Origin: Opitutus sp. GAS368
GTDB taxonomy: Bacteria > Verrucomicrobiota > Verrucomicrobiia > Opitutales > Opitutaceae
DNA length: 39,581 bases
Assembly (NCBI GenBank): GCA_945903545.1
Contig: CAMDOO010000025.1
Location: 1-39,581 of the forward strand
Reading direction: 5' to 3'
The notes under the pieces: model-generated
What the model was told of the DNA's origin: nothing
Databases searched by the model: none
Seen by the model: the letters and a program-made list of their open reading frames with translations, nothing else
Translations under genes and position numbers: made by a program
In this document: positions 24,989 through 33,508 of the stretch, one piece after another
Numbering within the stretch: position 1 is the first letter of the stretch
How the letters are laid out: each line of letters begins with the position of its first letter

Positions 24989-26678
24989 GCCTGCCTTCCT
25001 CGAACGCATTCGCGTCCTGCCGCAGATGGAGGAGGGCGACGCGCTGAAACTGCTACTGTCCCGCCACGGCGAAACGCTTGATCTCGTCCAGGCATTGATC
25101 GCGGAAAAGCTCCTGCCGAAGGAGGACGCCTGCCGGTTCTGGGGCGATGCACGTGGCTTCGCCTATGTGGACCCCTTCGCCTCGGTGGTGACCGAGGAGG
25201 CCGTCGCCCGGATCCCGCTGGACCTCGCCCGGAAGGCCCAGGCCCTTGGCCTGTACATCATCGACGGTGTGATCACCGTCGCAATGTCCGATCCCGGCAA
25301 CGAGCGGCTCGTGCAGCGGCTGAGCAACGCCATCAAGCTGCCCGTCAGCCCGGTATTCGCGCTCCCGCTGGAAATCCGCGACGCCATCTCCGTCAACTAC
25401 AGCACGGAAAAGTCGGTCGAGGAAAGTGTCGCCCTGCTCGGCCGATCGACCCTGTTTGACCGCTCCGACCACAGCATCGAGTACATCCCGCCCACGGCGG
25501 AGCACTCCGCGGTCGCGCCGTTGCTCGACGACATCATCCATTTTGCCATCCGGGAGCGCGCCACCGACATCCATATCGAGGCCTTGGAAATACATTCCCG
25601 CGTCCGTTTCCGCGTCGATGGCAACCTGCGCGAGGTCCTTACTTATCCCCGCAAATTGCACCGTGCCCTGGTCACACGGCTCAAGGTCTTGGCGGACTTG
25701 AATGTCTCCGAGGCCCGCTTCCCGCAGGACGGCCGCTTCAGGATCCCCTTTGGCAGTCAGATGGGACATTTCCGGTTGTCGCTGATCCCCTCATCGCACG
25801 GGGAAAAGGCCGTTGTCCGCGTCATGGCCATGAGCGGGCGGAAATCGAACGTCACGCTGGAGGGCATGCTCATGTCGCGCACCATCCTGCACCCTTTGCG
25901 CCGGCTGCTCTCGAATCCGAGCGGGCTGATTTTTGTCACGGGGCCGACCGGCTCGGGCAAGACCACCACCCTCTATGCGGCGCTCAACGAGCTCGATCAA
26001 GCGAGCCTGAACATCGCGACGATCGAGGACCCGGTTGAGATCCAGCTTCCGGGCATCACCCAGAGCCAGACCAACGCGCACATCGACCTGAAGTTCTCCC
26101 TCATTCTGCGGGCCCTCCTGCGCCAGGATCCGGACGTGATCCTCATCGGCGAGATCCGGGACCTCGAGACGGCCAAGATTGCCGCCGAGGCCGCCCTCAC
26201 TGGTCACGCCGTGCTCTCGACCCTGCACACGAACAACGCGGCCCAGGCGATCGTGCGGCTGATGGATATCGGCGTGGAACCGTACATGGTCGCACCCTCC
26301 ATCTCGGGCGTGCTCGCCCAACGCCTCGCCGCGCGGATCTGCGAAAACTGCCGGGAGGCCTATTACCCACCCAAGGCCACGCTGCTGAAATATTTTGAGG
26401 AGGAAGGCCTGACGGAGGTGCCCTTCTTCCGCGGACGCGGCTGCCCGGCCTGCCGCAGGACCGGGTTCAAAGGACGCATTGCTTTCCACGAGCTCATTCT
26501 CGTGACCGAAGAGATCCGCGGGCTCATTTCCGAAGGCAAAGGCTCCCTGGAAATCACGGCCGCGGCACGCAAGGTGGGCCACCGGTCTCTTCGGTACGAC
26601 GGCCTGAAGAAAGTTCTGCTCGGTCTTACCACCATCGAGGAAATCGAGCAAAACACCCCGCTCGAGTGGGCCACGTGA
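24969..26678 (+). CDS. GspE/PilB-type secretion or pilus assembly ATPase
   Basis: ATG 24969 gives 569 residues. An N-terminal MshEN-like domain (about 20-150) is followed by the ATPase with Walker A GPTGSGKTTT (325-334), Asp box TIEDPVE (351-357), Walker B ILIGEIRD (391-398), His box TLHTNNA (418-424) and two CxxC pairs (Cys458/461 and Cys492/495) that bind zinc in GspE/PilB. It would form a cytoplasmic hexamer that powers type II secretion or type IV pili. No secretin, pilin or platform gene is near, so it is either a separated part of a system or an extra motor under the linked kinase. PilT is ruled out by the zinc motif and N-domain. Confidence 0.93.
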   Translation: MVSASNKPAFLERIRVLPQMEEGDALKLLLSRHGETLDLVQALIAEKLLPKEDACRFWGDARGFAYVDPFASVVTEEAVARIPLDLARKAQALGLYIIDGVITVAMSDPGNERLVQRLSNAIKLPVSPVFALPLEIRDAISVNYSTEKSVEESVALLGRSTLFDRSDHSIEYIPPTAEHSAVAPLLDDIIHFAIRERATDIHIEALEIHSRVRFRVDGNLREVLTYPRKLHRALVTRLKVLADLNVSEARFPQDGRFRIPFGSQMGHFRLSLIPSSHGEKAVVRVMAMSGRKSNVTLEGMLMSRTILHPLRRLLSNPSGLIFVTGPTGSGKTTTLYAALNELDQASLNIATIEDPVEIQLPGITQSQTNAHIDLKFSLILRALLRQDPDVILIGEIRDLETAKIAAEAALTGHAVLSTLHTNNAAQAIVRLMDIGVEPYMVAPSISGVLAQRLAARICENCREAYYPPKATLLKYFEEEGLTEVPFFRGRGCPACRRTGFKGRIAFHELILVTEEIRGLISEGKGSLEITAAARKVGHRSLRYDGLKKVLLGLTTIEEIEQNTPLEWAT

Positions 26679-26758
26679 GCCGTTTCCATGCCTTAGTGCA
26701 TGCAGGATAGTAGCTTGATGCGCATGGAGCGCTGAGTTTCACGACCGAAATTCGGAGA

Positions 26759-26814
26759 ATCTGAGGATCTTAGGACCTGAAACTCTGATGCTCTAAACCT
26801 CTGAACCTCTGACT
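26759..26814. repeat. Seven-copy degenerate 8-bp array (CTCTGAAC-like)
   Basis: Seven consecutive 8-bp units fit without gaps: ATCTGAGG, ATCTTAGG, ACCTGAAA, CTCTGATG, CTCTAAAC, CTCTGAAC, CTCTGACT. The first two units resemble the reverse complement of the later ones. It lies in the 211-bp gap before the Fur-family gene and ends 10 bp before the first Fur-type box. Confidence 0.85.
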
Positions 26815-26824
26815 TTCCGTGGAC

Positions 26825-26868
26825 TTGGAATAATTCTAATTCGCTATTGCACCTTAGAACCATTCCAA
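26825..26868. promoter_or_regulatory. Two facing Fur-family operator boxes
   Basis: TTGGAATAATTCTAA (26825-26839) is a 7-1-7 inverted repeat with one mismatch. TTAGAACCATTCCAA (26854-26868) matches its reverse complement at 13 of 15 positions. The 7-1-7 layout is that of Fur/PerR/Zur sites. The pair ends 21 bp before the ATG of the Fur-family gene, so autoregulation and control of the downstream suf genes are likely. The window has no other good match. Confidence 0.75.
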
Positions 26869-26889
26869 TTTGTTGCATCTCCCCCATCC

Positions 26890-27360
26890 ATGGCCGCCAT
26901 CACCGAAACTCCCGAAGCCTTCGCCCAGAAACTGGCCGATAGCGGCCGGCGCAACACCCCCCAACGCGAGGTGGTTTATGGCGTCCTGATGAAGCGGCAG
27001 GACCACCCGACCGCGGACGAGGTGTTCGTGAGGGTGAAGCAGGAGATGCCTACCATCTCCCTGGCCACCGTCTACAACTGCCTCGAGGCCCTCGTACAGT
27101 GCAAGCTGGTGCGCGCGGTGAACTTCGAGCGCGGGCCGACGCGTTACTGCCCGAATCTCAGTCCACACGCCCATTTTCACGACGAGGCCACCGGCGCCAC
27201 CTACGATATCGACCTGCCCGAGGGCGTGCTCAGCCAGGTGAATGCCGTCCTTCCGGCCGGCTACGACGCCAAGTCCGTCGAGATCATCTTCCGGGGCTCC
27301 GCCAAGGACCTTCGCTCCGAGCCTGTCGCCGGACGCAGTTCCGCCGCCCCCAAGCGCTGA
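26890..27360 (+). CDS. Fur-family transcriptional regulator lacking the CxxC motif
   Basis: This codes for 156 residues. The winged-helix domain (about 10-85) is standard: [33 protein letters not shown]. The dimerisation domain keeps a histidine cluster (PHAHFHDE, His93/95/97), but the CxxC that binds structural zinc in Fur, PerR and Zur is replaced by residues of HDEATGAT. Only Cys71 and Cys87 occur. The metal or signal is therefore uncertain: iron, peroxide, or cluster status. Its position in front of sufCBD and the Fur-type boxes before it suggest that it represses the Fe-S assembly genes, taking the place of IscR or SufR. The sufC gene starts 47 bp later. Confidence 0.88.
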   Translation: MAAITETPEAFAQKLADSGRRNTPQREVVYGVLMKRQDHPTADEVFVRVKQEMPTISLATVYNCLEALVQCKLVRAVNFERGPTRYCPNLSPHAHFHDEATGATYDIDLPEGVLSQVNAVLPAGYDAKSVEIIFRGSAKDLRSEPVAGRSSAAPKR

Positions 27361-27407
27361 GCGCCCGCCCCCACTTTCCCTTTCACCCTCCCTTTCACTT
27401 TTCCCTC

Positions 27408-28175
27408 ATGGCCTCCCTCGAAATCCAGAACCTCCAGATCTCCATCGGTGACAAGCCCATCGTCAAGGGCCTGTCCCTCACCATCCGCAGTGGTGAAGTT
27501 CATGCGATCATGGGGCCCAACGGCACCGGCAAGTCCACCCTCGCCAAGGCCATCGCTGGCCATCCCGACTATACCATCACCGGAGGCGATGTCCTCCTCG
27601 ACGGCAAGTCCGTCCTCGAGATGGAAACCGACGAGCGCGCCCGCGCCGGACTGTTCCTCGCCTTCCAGTACCCGAGCGAGATCCCCGGCGTCACCATCGC
27701 CAACTTCCTCCGCGCCGCGCTGCAGGCCCGCCTCGCCGAGGGCGAGGAGATCGACGCCTCCGCCTACTACAAGCGGCTCTACGCCAAGATGGACCTCCTC
27801 AAGATCGACCGGAAGTTCACCTCCCGCGCCGTCAATGACGGCTTCTCCGGCGGCGAAAAGAAGCGCTGCGAGATCCTCCAGATGGCCATGCTCGAGCCCA
27901 AGTTCGCCCTCATGGACGAAACCGACTCCGGCCTCGACATCGACGCCCTGCGCATCGTCGCCGAGGGCGTCAACGCCCAGCGCGGCAGCGCCATCTCCCC
28001 CGGCATCCTGCTCATCACCCACTATCAGCGCCTGCTCGACTACATCATCCCCGACCACGTGCATGTCATGTGGGACGGCCGCATCGTGAAGAGCGGCGAC
28101 AAGTCCCTCGCCCTCGAGCTCGAGGCCAAGGGCTACGACTGGGTGAAGCAGGAATTCGCCGCCGCCAGCGCCTGA
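27408..28175 (+). CDS. sufC: Fe-S cluster assembly ATPase SufC
   Basis: ATG 27408 gives 255 residues. Walker [10 protein letters not shown], the ABC signature FSGGEKKR, Walker B with [10 protein letters not shown] and the TH of [10 protein letters not shown] identify SufC, the ABC-type ATPase of the SufBCD scaffold in the cytoplasm. ATP binding by SufC drives the change in the complex that builds the nascent cluster. It follows the Fur-family gene on the same strand and precedes sufB, with a heptamer array in the gap. Confidence 0.97.
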   Translation: MASLEIQNLQISIGDKPIVKGLSLTIRSGEVHAIMGPNGTGKSTLAKAIAGHPDYTITGGDVLLDGKSVLEMETDERARAGLFLAFQYPSEIPGVTIANFLRAALQARLAEGEEIDASAYYKRLYAKMDLLKIDRKFTSRAVNDGFSGGEKKRCEILQMAMLEPKFALMDETDSGLDIDALRIVAEGVNAQRGSAISPGILLITHYQRLLDYIIPDHVHVMWDGRIVKSGDKSLALELEAKGYDWVKQEFAAASA

Positions 28176-28195
28176 GCGGCCCCGGCCGCGATCCC

Positions 28196-28223
28196 AGATT
28201 TCAAATTTCAAATCTCAAATTTC
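28196..28223. repeat. Heptamer array (AGATTTC/AAATTTC/AAATCTC) before sufB
   Basis: Four contiguous 7-bp units, AGATTTC, AAATTTC, AAATCTC and AAATTTC, end 10 bp before the sufB ATG, where a ribosome binding site would be. The same word family occurs at 9266, 30041 and 34175. Confidence 0.95.
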
Positions 28224-28233
28224 CCTCCGGGCC

Positions 28234-29685
28234 ATGAAACTACCTTCCGAAACCCTGTCTCCCGCGGCTGATGAGACCGTCATGGAGAATCCCACCGTCG
28301 GCATCGACCAGACCAAGGGCGACTTCCAGTACAAGGTCGACTACGCCTTCGACGCCGGCACCGGCCTGACCGAGGACACCGTCCGCTACATCAGCTCCGT
28401 CAAGAAAGAGGCTCCGTGGATCCTCGAGTTCCGCCTCAACGCGCTGAAGAAGTTCTTCTCGATGCCCATGCCCACCCATTGGGCCACGAAGGATCTCGAG
28501 AACATCGATTTCCAAAAGATCCGCTATTACCTCTCACAGGGCCAGAAACCCAAGCGGACTTGGGATGAGGTGCCGGACGACATCAAGAAGACCTTCGAGC
28601 GCCTCGGCATCCCCGAGCAGGAGCGCAAATTCCTCGCCGGCGTCGAGGCCCAGTTCGACTCCGAGGCCGCCTACTCGAACATCAAGGACATCGTCGCCAA
28701 GCAGGGGGTCATCTTCGTCAACTCCACCGAGGGGCTCCGCGAGCACCCGGAGCTGTTCCGGAAGTTTTTCGGCAAGGTCATCCCGACCGGTGACAACAAG
28801 TTCTCCGCCCTCAACAGCGCGGTCTTCTCCGGCGGCTCGTTCATCTATGTGCCGAAGGGTGTGAAGGTCACCCAGCCCCTCCAGGCCTACTTCCGCATCA
28901 ACGCCGAGAACTTCGGCCAGTTCGAGCGCACCCTCATCATCGCCGACGAGGGCGCCGAGGTCGTGTACATGGAGGGTTGCACCGCCCCCAAGTTCTCCAC
29001 CTCCACGCTGCACAGCGCGGTCGTCGAGCTCGTCGCCCTCAAGGGCGCCAAGATCCAGTACATCACTGTCCAGAACTGGGCCAACAATGTCTTTAACCTC
29101 GTGACCAAGCGCGGCATCGCCCACGAGGACGCCGAAATCAAGTGGATCGACTGCAACATCGGCAGCCGCCTCACGATGAAGTACCCGGGTGTCGTCCTGA
29201 AGGGCGAGCGCGCCCGCGGCGAGGTCATCTCCATCGCCCTCGCCAATGACGGCCAGCACCAGGACACCGGCGCGAAGATGATCCACGCCGCCAACAACAC
29301 GACGTCCAACATCGTCGCCAAGTCCATCTCGGTCGGCCAGGGCCGCAGCACCTACCGTGGCGTGGTCCACATCCCGAAGCACCTCAAGGGCTGCAAGAAC
29401 AACACCGAGTGCGACGCGCTCCTGATCAACACCAACAGCCGCACCGACACCTACCCCGCCATCACCGTCCGCGGCGACCAGAACGCCACGCAGCACGAGG
29501 CCTCTGTCTCGAAGGTGAACGAGGAAATGATCTTCTACATGCAGCAGCGCGGCCTCACCGAGGGCCAGGCCATGAGCCTCGCCGTCAACGGCTTCATCAA
29601 CGACCTCGCCCGCCAGTTCCCGATGGAATACTCGGTCGAGCTCAAGCGCCTGATCGATTTGGAAATGGAAGGATCCGTGGGCTGA
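28234..29685 (+). CDS. sufB: Fe-S cluster assembly scaffold SufB
   Basis: This codes for 483 residues, normal length. Characteristic blocks include [35 protein letters not shown] and, near the C-terminus, the conserved cysteine in [10 protein letters not shown], followed by HEASVSKV with the conserved glutamate. SufB takes sulfur from SufS/SufE or SufU and, with SufD and SufC, builds the cluster. The sulfur donor genes are not in this cluster. A repeat/hairpin segment separates it from sufD. Confidence 0.97.
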   Translation: MKLPSETLSPAADETVMENPTVGIDQTKGDFQYKVDYAFDAGTGLTEDTVRYISSVKKEAPWILEFRLNALKKFFSMPMPTHWATKDLENIDFQKIRYYLSQGQKPKRTWDEVPDDIKKTFERLGIPEQERKFLAGVEAQFDSEAAYSNIKDIVAKQGVIFVNSTEGLREHPELFRKFFGKVIPTGDNKFSALNSAVFSGGSFIYVPKGVKVTQPLQAYFRINAENFGQFERTLIIADEGAEVVYMEGCTAPKFSTSTLHSAVVELVALKGAKIQYITVQNWANNVFNLVTKRGIAHEDAEIKWIDCNIGSRLTMKYPGVVLKGERARGEVISIALANDGQHQDTGAKMIHAANNTTSNIVAKSISVGQGRSTYRGVVHIPKHLKGCKNNTECDALLINTNSRTDTYPAITVRGDQNATQHEASVSKVNEEMIFYMQQRGLTEGQAMSLAVNGFINDLARQFPMEYSVELKRLIDLEMEGSVG

Positions 29686-29697
29686 ACCATTTTGGAA

Positions 29698-29783
29698 ACA
29701 CGGAGGACGCGGAGGAGAAAAGAGAACACGGATAAAACCCGAGCCTCGCTTCGCGACCTCCCCTCTCCCCCGTGTCCTCCGCG
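29698..29783. repeat. Inverted-repeat element (CGCGGAGGA word) between sufB and sufD
   Basis: CGCGGAGGA (29708-29716) faces TCCTCCGCG (29775-29783), and ACACGG (29698-29703) faces CCGTGT (29770-29775). The arms contain further GGAGGA/CTCCCC words. An A-run and a T-rich stretch follow before the sufD start. Confidence 0.85.
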
Positions 29784-29809
29784 TTAAAAAACCAACTTTT
29801 GATTTTCTT

Positions 29810-31120
29810 GTGAGCACTGCTTCTCCCGCAACCCAGTCCCAGAACGGCTCCTTCACCGCTGAAGTCTTCGCCGCGCACCTCGCAACGCAGGCCGCCGCCC
29901 CCGCCTGGTGGCTCGAGCGCAAGCGCGCCGCCTACGCCCAGTTCGCGGCCCTGCCCATGCCCGCCCGCACCAACGAGGGCTGGCGCTTCAGCAACATCGG
30001 CACGCTCAGCCTCGACGGCGTGGCGGTTGCCACGCCGTCGAATCTCAAATCTCAAATTTCAGATTTCAAATTCAAGGCTGTCGCGGAGCTGACCTTCGCC
30101 AACAACACCCTCTCCAGCCGCACCGCCCTGCCGGCGGACCTCGCCGCCAAGGGCGTGATCGTCACCACCCTCGCCGAGGCCGCCGTGAAGCACGCCGACC
30201 TGCTCAAGGCCCACTTCATGGCCCAGCCGCAAAAGCTCGGCTCCGAGAAATTCGCCGCCCTGCATATCGCCTTCGTCGGCGATGGCGCCTTCATTTACGT
30301 CCCCAAGGGCGTCACGGTCACCGATCCCATCGTCGTCACCCACCTCGCCTCCGGCGCCGGTACCGCCGTCTTCCCGCACACGCTCGTCGTGGCCGAGGAG
30401 AATTCCAGGGCCACCGTCGTCGACTACTTCGTCTCGGCCGATGCCTCCGCCCACTTCGCCTGCGGCGCCAACGACCTCTACGCCGGCCACGGCGCCCAGC
30501 TCACCTACGTCGCCGCGCAGAACTGGTCGCCCACCACACTTTCCTTCCAGTTCAACTCCACGGTCGTCCGCCGCGATGCCCGTGTGCAGTCGCTCAACCT
30601 CCACCTCGGCGCCCGCCAGGCCCGGCATGAGTCGCTCTCCCAGCTCCAGGCCCCCGGCGCCTTCTCCGAGATGCTCGCCCTCACCGTCGCCATGGGCGCC
30701 CAGGAGTTCGACCAACGCACCCTGCAGATCCACCAGGCCCCGAACACCAAGTCCGACCTGCTCTACAAGAACGCCCTGCGCGACACCGCGCGGACCATCT
30801 TTTCCGGCCTGATTGTCGTCGATCCCGACGCGCAGAAGACCGACGCCTACCAGAGCAACCGCAACCTCATGCTCAGCGACGACGCCGAGGCAAACTCGCT
30901 CCCCGGTCTCGAGATCCAGGCCAACGACGTCCGCTGCACCCACGGCGCCACCAGCAGCCGCATCGACCCGGAGCAGGAGTTCTATCTCCAGTCCCGCGGC
31001 ATCGCCAAGGCCGCCGCCGACGAGCTCCTCACCTTCGGCTTCTTCGAGGAGGTCCTCAACCGGCTGGAGAACGAGCCGCTCCACGACGCCCTCCGCGAGC
31101 TGATCAAGACGAAGTTCTGA
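29810..31120 (+). CDS. sufD: Fe-S cluster assembly protein SufD
   Basis: GTG 29810 gives 436 residues. The N-terminal helical domain is followed by the beta-helix shared with Suf[37 protein letters not shown], and the histidine block RCTHGATSSRI near the C-terminus, which in SufD helps form the SufB-SufD cluster site. The first 90 residues are unusual: residues about 78-89 (SNLKSQISDFKF) are encoded by a heptamer array (30041-30075) of the same family as intergenic arrays in this window. The insertion lies where SufD proteins have a variable loop, so activity is probably kept. Confidence 0.94.
   Translation: MSTASPATQSQNGSFTAEVFAAHLATQAAAPAWWLERKRAAYAQFAALPMPARTNEGWRFSNIGTLSLDGVAVATPSNLKSQISDFKFKAVAELTFANNTLSSRTALPADLAAKGVIVTTLAEAAVKHADLLKAHFMAQPQKLGSEKFAALHIAFVGDGAFIYVPKGVTVTDPIVVTHLASGAGTAVFPHTLVVAEENSRATVVDYFVSADASAHFACGANDLYAGHGAQLTYVAAQNWSPTTLSFQFNSTVVRRDARVQSLNLHLGARQARHESLSQLQAPGAFSEMLALTVAMGAQEFDQRTLQIHQAPNTKSDLLYKNALRDTARTIFSGLIVVDPDAQKTDAYQSNRNLMLSDDAEANSLPGLEIQANDVRCTHGATSSRIDPEQEFYLQSRGIAKAAADELLTFGFFEEVLNRLENEPLHDALRELIKTKF
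30041..30075 (+). repeat. Heptamer array inside the sufD coding sequence
   Basis: Two copies of AATCTCA, then AATTTCA, GATTTCA and a shortened AATTCA. The family is the one seen in gaps at 9266, 28196 and 34175. Being read through in frame, it gives the peptide NLKSQISDFKFK without a stop. Confidence 0.93.
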
Positions 31121-31122
31121 AC

Positions 31123-31243
31123 GGAAGGAGTCAGGATTCAGGAGACAGGAGCCCAGACGCTTTCGCCCTGAAGTTTGACCTCCGCCGTTTCCGGAATCCG
31201 TTCCGAATCCTGACTCCTGCCTCCTCCCCTCCTGACTCCTTCC
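31123..31243. repeat. AGTCAGG heptamer element with 14-bp perfect inverted arms
   Basis: GGAAGGAGTCAGGA (31123-31136) and TCCTGACTCCTTCC (31230-31243) are exact reverse complements. The left arm also continues as 7-bp units (AGTCAGG, ATTCAGG, AGACAGG), and AGTCAGGATTC (31129-31139) has a second partner at 31205-31215. The right arm ends one base before the sufT ATG. Confidence 0.95.
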
Positions 31244-31244
31244 A

Positions 31245-31787
31245 ATGATCGACCGCGACCGCATCCTCTCCCGCGACGTCACCGCCACCCAGATCCCGTC
31301 GGGTGACAAGACCCTGCTCGCCGCCGGCACGCGCATCACGATCTCCCAGACGCTCGGCGGCACCTACACCGTGGCGACCGACTTCGGCCTCTTCCGCATC
31401 GACGCCAAGGATGGCGATGCCATCGGTGAGCAGATCGTCGATCATTCCGTCAAGGCCAGCACCCTCGCCGACGGCGCCCCCGACCCGCAGGCAGTCTGGG
31501 ACCAGCTCCGGCTCGTGTTCGACCCCGAGATCCCCGTCAACATCGTCGACCTCGGCCTCGTCTACTCGATGGACGTTGTGAAGGCCGACACCGGTCACAA
31601 GGTGAACGTCGCCATGACCCTCACCGCCCCCGGCTGCGGCATGGGCCCGGCGATCGCCGAGGACGCCAAGACCAAGATTCTCCTCGTCCCCGGCGTCGCG
31701 GACGCCGACGTGCGCATCACCTGGGAACCCGCGTGGAACCAGTCGATGATCTCCGAAGAGGGGAAGATGAAGCTGGGCCTGATCTGA
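31245..31787 (+). CDS. sufT: Putative Fe-S cluster maturation protein SufT (DUF59)
   Basis: This codes for 180 residues. The C-terminal half is a DUF59/MIP18 domain: DPEIPVNIVDLGLVYSMDV and the conserved cysteine in LTAPGCGMGP. The N-terminal extension of about 75 residues is typical of SufT, which helps mature Fe-S proteins under high demand. It is the last gene of the suf run; the right arm of an inverted repeat lies just before its start, which may affect translation. Confidence 0.93.
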   Translation: MIDRDRILSRDVTATQIPSGDKTLLAAGTRITISQTLGGTYTVATDFGLFRIDAKDGDAIGEQIVDHSVKASTLADGAPDPQAVWDQLRLVFDPEIPVNIVDLGLVYSMDVVKADTGHKVNVAMTLTAPGCGMGPAIAEDAKTKILLVPGVADADVRITWEPAWNQSMISEEGKMKLGLI

Positions 31788-31866
31788 GGGCACGGACTCC
31801 GTTCCGCGCCAGGTTTGCCCGAGGGTTGCGGCGGAGCCCGCAGCTTGGCCGGCGGCGAGCGGAATC

Positions 31867-31883
31867 TTTCGACAGGTTCAGCG
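31867..31883. repeat. TTTCGACAGGTTCAGC word at the CotH-like gene 3' end
   Basis: The motif is related to TTTCGACAGGCTCAAG, read on the minus strand at about 35904-35919. Here it overlaps the TGA stop of the CotH-like gene (31878-31880). Similar words are known to me as scattered repeats in other environmental bacteria; that recollection is unverified. Confidence 0.7.
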
Positions 31884-33386
31884 CTTCGCGCCCCAACCCG
31901 CCATCTGCTGCTGCACGCTGATGAAACGGTCCTCGAGGAATTCGCGGGGAGTGAGGCCGCCTCCGCCAAAGCCACCTCCTCCTCCCCGACCGCCGCCACG
32001 TCCCTCAAATTCGCCCCGCGAGTTCATCGCGTTGTACTCCAGGGTGAGCGGCAGGTCCACCACCGCCTCCAGCTTGTCCACCAGCGGGATCAGGGCAGCG
32101 CGGTTGAACGCCTTGGCCACGATGTCGCGCACGACGTCCTGGTAACGCTCAGCCGACTTGGCGTCGGAGAGCAGGCGGTAGGGCAGCGAAATGGTGGAGG
32201 GCATCATCAGGTCGATGCCCAGCATGCCCATATTCGAAATGCCCCGGCCCCCGCCGCCGCTGCCCATCGCCCCGTCCAGGTCCCACGGGATGAAACGGAA
32301 GCGATTGTCGCCCGGGTCGAGGTAGATGAAGAAGTTGTGCTGTCCCCGCAGGAAACTGTCGCTCGCATGGATCAGGGCGTGCACCGCAAGGAAGCGCATG
32401 AACTCGTCCACATCCAGGTACGACTCGATCCGGCTCCGGAATTCCGCGATTGGCGCCTGGTTCACCAGCCGGGCAAACTCGATCACGCGCGCCGCCTCCG
32501 CGGGCGTGGCCTCGCGCTCGGGACGGTAGTACGGCGTGTAGTTCGCCCAGTTCTCGCCGTAGTACCCGACGCCGCCGCTCATGCGCTCCGGCTTCATCAG
32601 CAGGCCGGTGCCGGGCGGCAGCGCATTCTTCAGGAAGGCCTTGTTGACGTTCTCGATCACCGTGAAGATGCCGCCGTAGGCCTCCCGGTGCAGCCCGGGC
32701 ACGGTGTAGCGCACCTCGGCGTAGGCCGTGCGCGACGCCGGCACGCCCGCCAGCCGGAAGATCGCGAACGCCATTGCCTCGCGGGTGCGGGACGGGTCCC
32801 GTCCGCCGGAATTGAAATTGATCGTCTCCAGACCGTCCCAGTCGTCCTTGCCGCCAAAGAGGTCAGTCTTGACCTTGATGCTGCGGTGCATGCCCGCATC
32901 GGGCGAGTAGCTGCCGTTGCCCTTGTAGCGGAAGGCCGCGTCCTGGATCGTCTTGCCACCGACGGTCATGTCGGTGTGCACCCAGGGAAAATTGCCGCCG
33001 AAGCCACCGCCGATGTGCACGATGCGGCCGTCCGCCCGCGTGATGTCGTCCTCGAGGCTGTCGACCCCGGCCATCCCCATCCGGCTGCGGTCGACCCAGG
33101 TTTCGCTCTCGAGGATGTCCCACTCCGTCCGGGGGATCGTGACCTTCACCTGGTGCAGCTTCGCCGGATCGAAAACCTTCCCGCCGGCTCCGCGCCCGCG
33201 GCCAGTCGCCGGGACCGCCAGCGCCGCCGGGGGCGGGGATTTCACCGCCGACCCCGCCGGGGCGGGTGGCAGGGGCGCCGGGCTGGGCTCGGCCCCGATT
33301 CCCAGGGTCAGCGCGGCCAGCAACAGCGTGACCTTCACGCCGCAGGGGCGGGATCTCGAACGGGCAGGCTCGGGGGAGAGCATCAT
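31878..33386 (-). CDS. CotH kinase family protein, secreted
   Basis: ATG 33386 (or 33383) gives 502 residues. The N-terminus has basic residues and a hydrophobic core (VKVTLLLAALTLGIGA), a probable signal peptide, then a Pro/Ala-rich linker. The CotH-like kinase core shows FRYKGNGS, HRSIKVKTD, the GGIFTVIENVNKAFL block, and FIPWDLDGAMG with the metal-binding aspartates. CotH in Bacillus spores is an atypical protein kinase; relatives in other bacteria are secreted and of unknown role. A glycine/arginine-rich low-complexity segment lies near residues 455-475. It is transcribed divergently from clpP. The stop lies in a repeat word shared with the region at 35904. Confidence 0.85.
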   Translation of the reverse strand: MMLSPEPARSRSRPCGVKVTLLLAALTLGIGAEPSPAPLPPAPAGSAVKSPPPAALAVPATGRGRGAGGKVFDPAKLHQVKVTIPRTEWDILESETWVDRSRMGMAGVDSLEDDITRADGRIVHIGGGFGGNFPWVHTDMTVGGKTIQDAAFRYKGNGSYSPDAGMHRSIKVKTDLFGGKDDWDGLETINFNSGGRDPSRTREAMAFAIFRLAGVPASRTAYAEVRYTVPGLHREAYGGIFTVIENVNKAFLKNALPPGTGLLMKPERMSGGVGYYGENWANYTPYYRPEREATPAEAARVIEFARLVNQAPIAEFRSRIESYLDVDEFMRFLAVHALIHASDSFLRGQHNFFIYLDPGDNRFRFIPWDLDGAMGSGGGGRGISNMGMLGIDLMMPSTISLPYRLLSDAKSAERYQDVVRDIVAKAFNRAALIPLVDKLEAVVDLPLTLEYNAMNSRGEFEGRGGGRGGGGGFGGGGLTPREFLEDRFISVQQQMAGWGAKR

Positions 33387-33508
33387 CGGGGCAAACGATG
33401 CACAGACCGTGCCGCCTGCCAGCCCGGTTTCAATCCCGATTCGGCTCGGCCAGGAATCGCGCCTGCACACTTGCCAACCCCGGCGGGCCGGCCAACGTTT
33501 CCGGCCCC

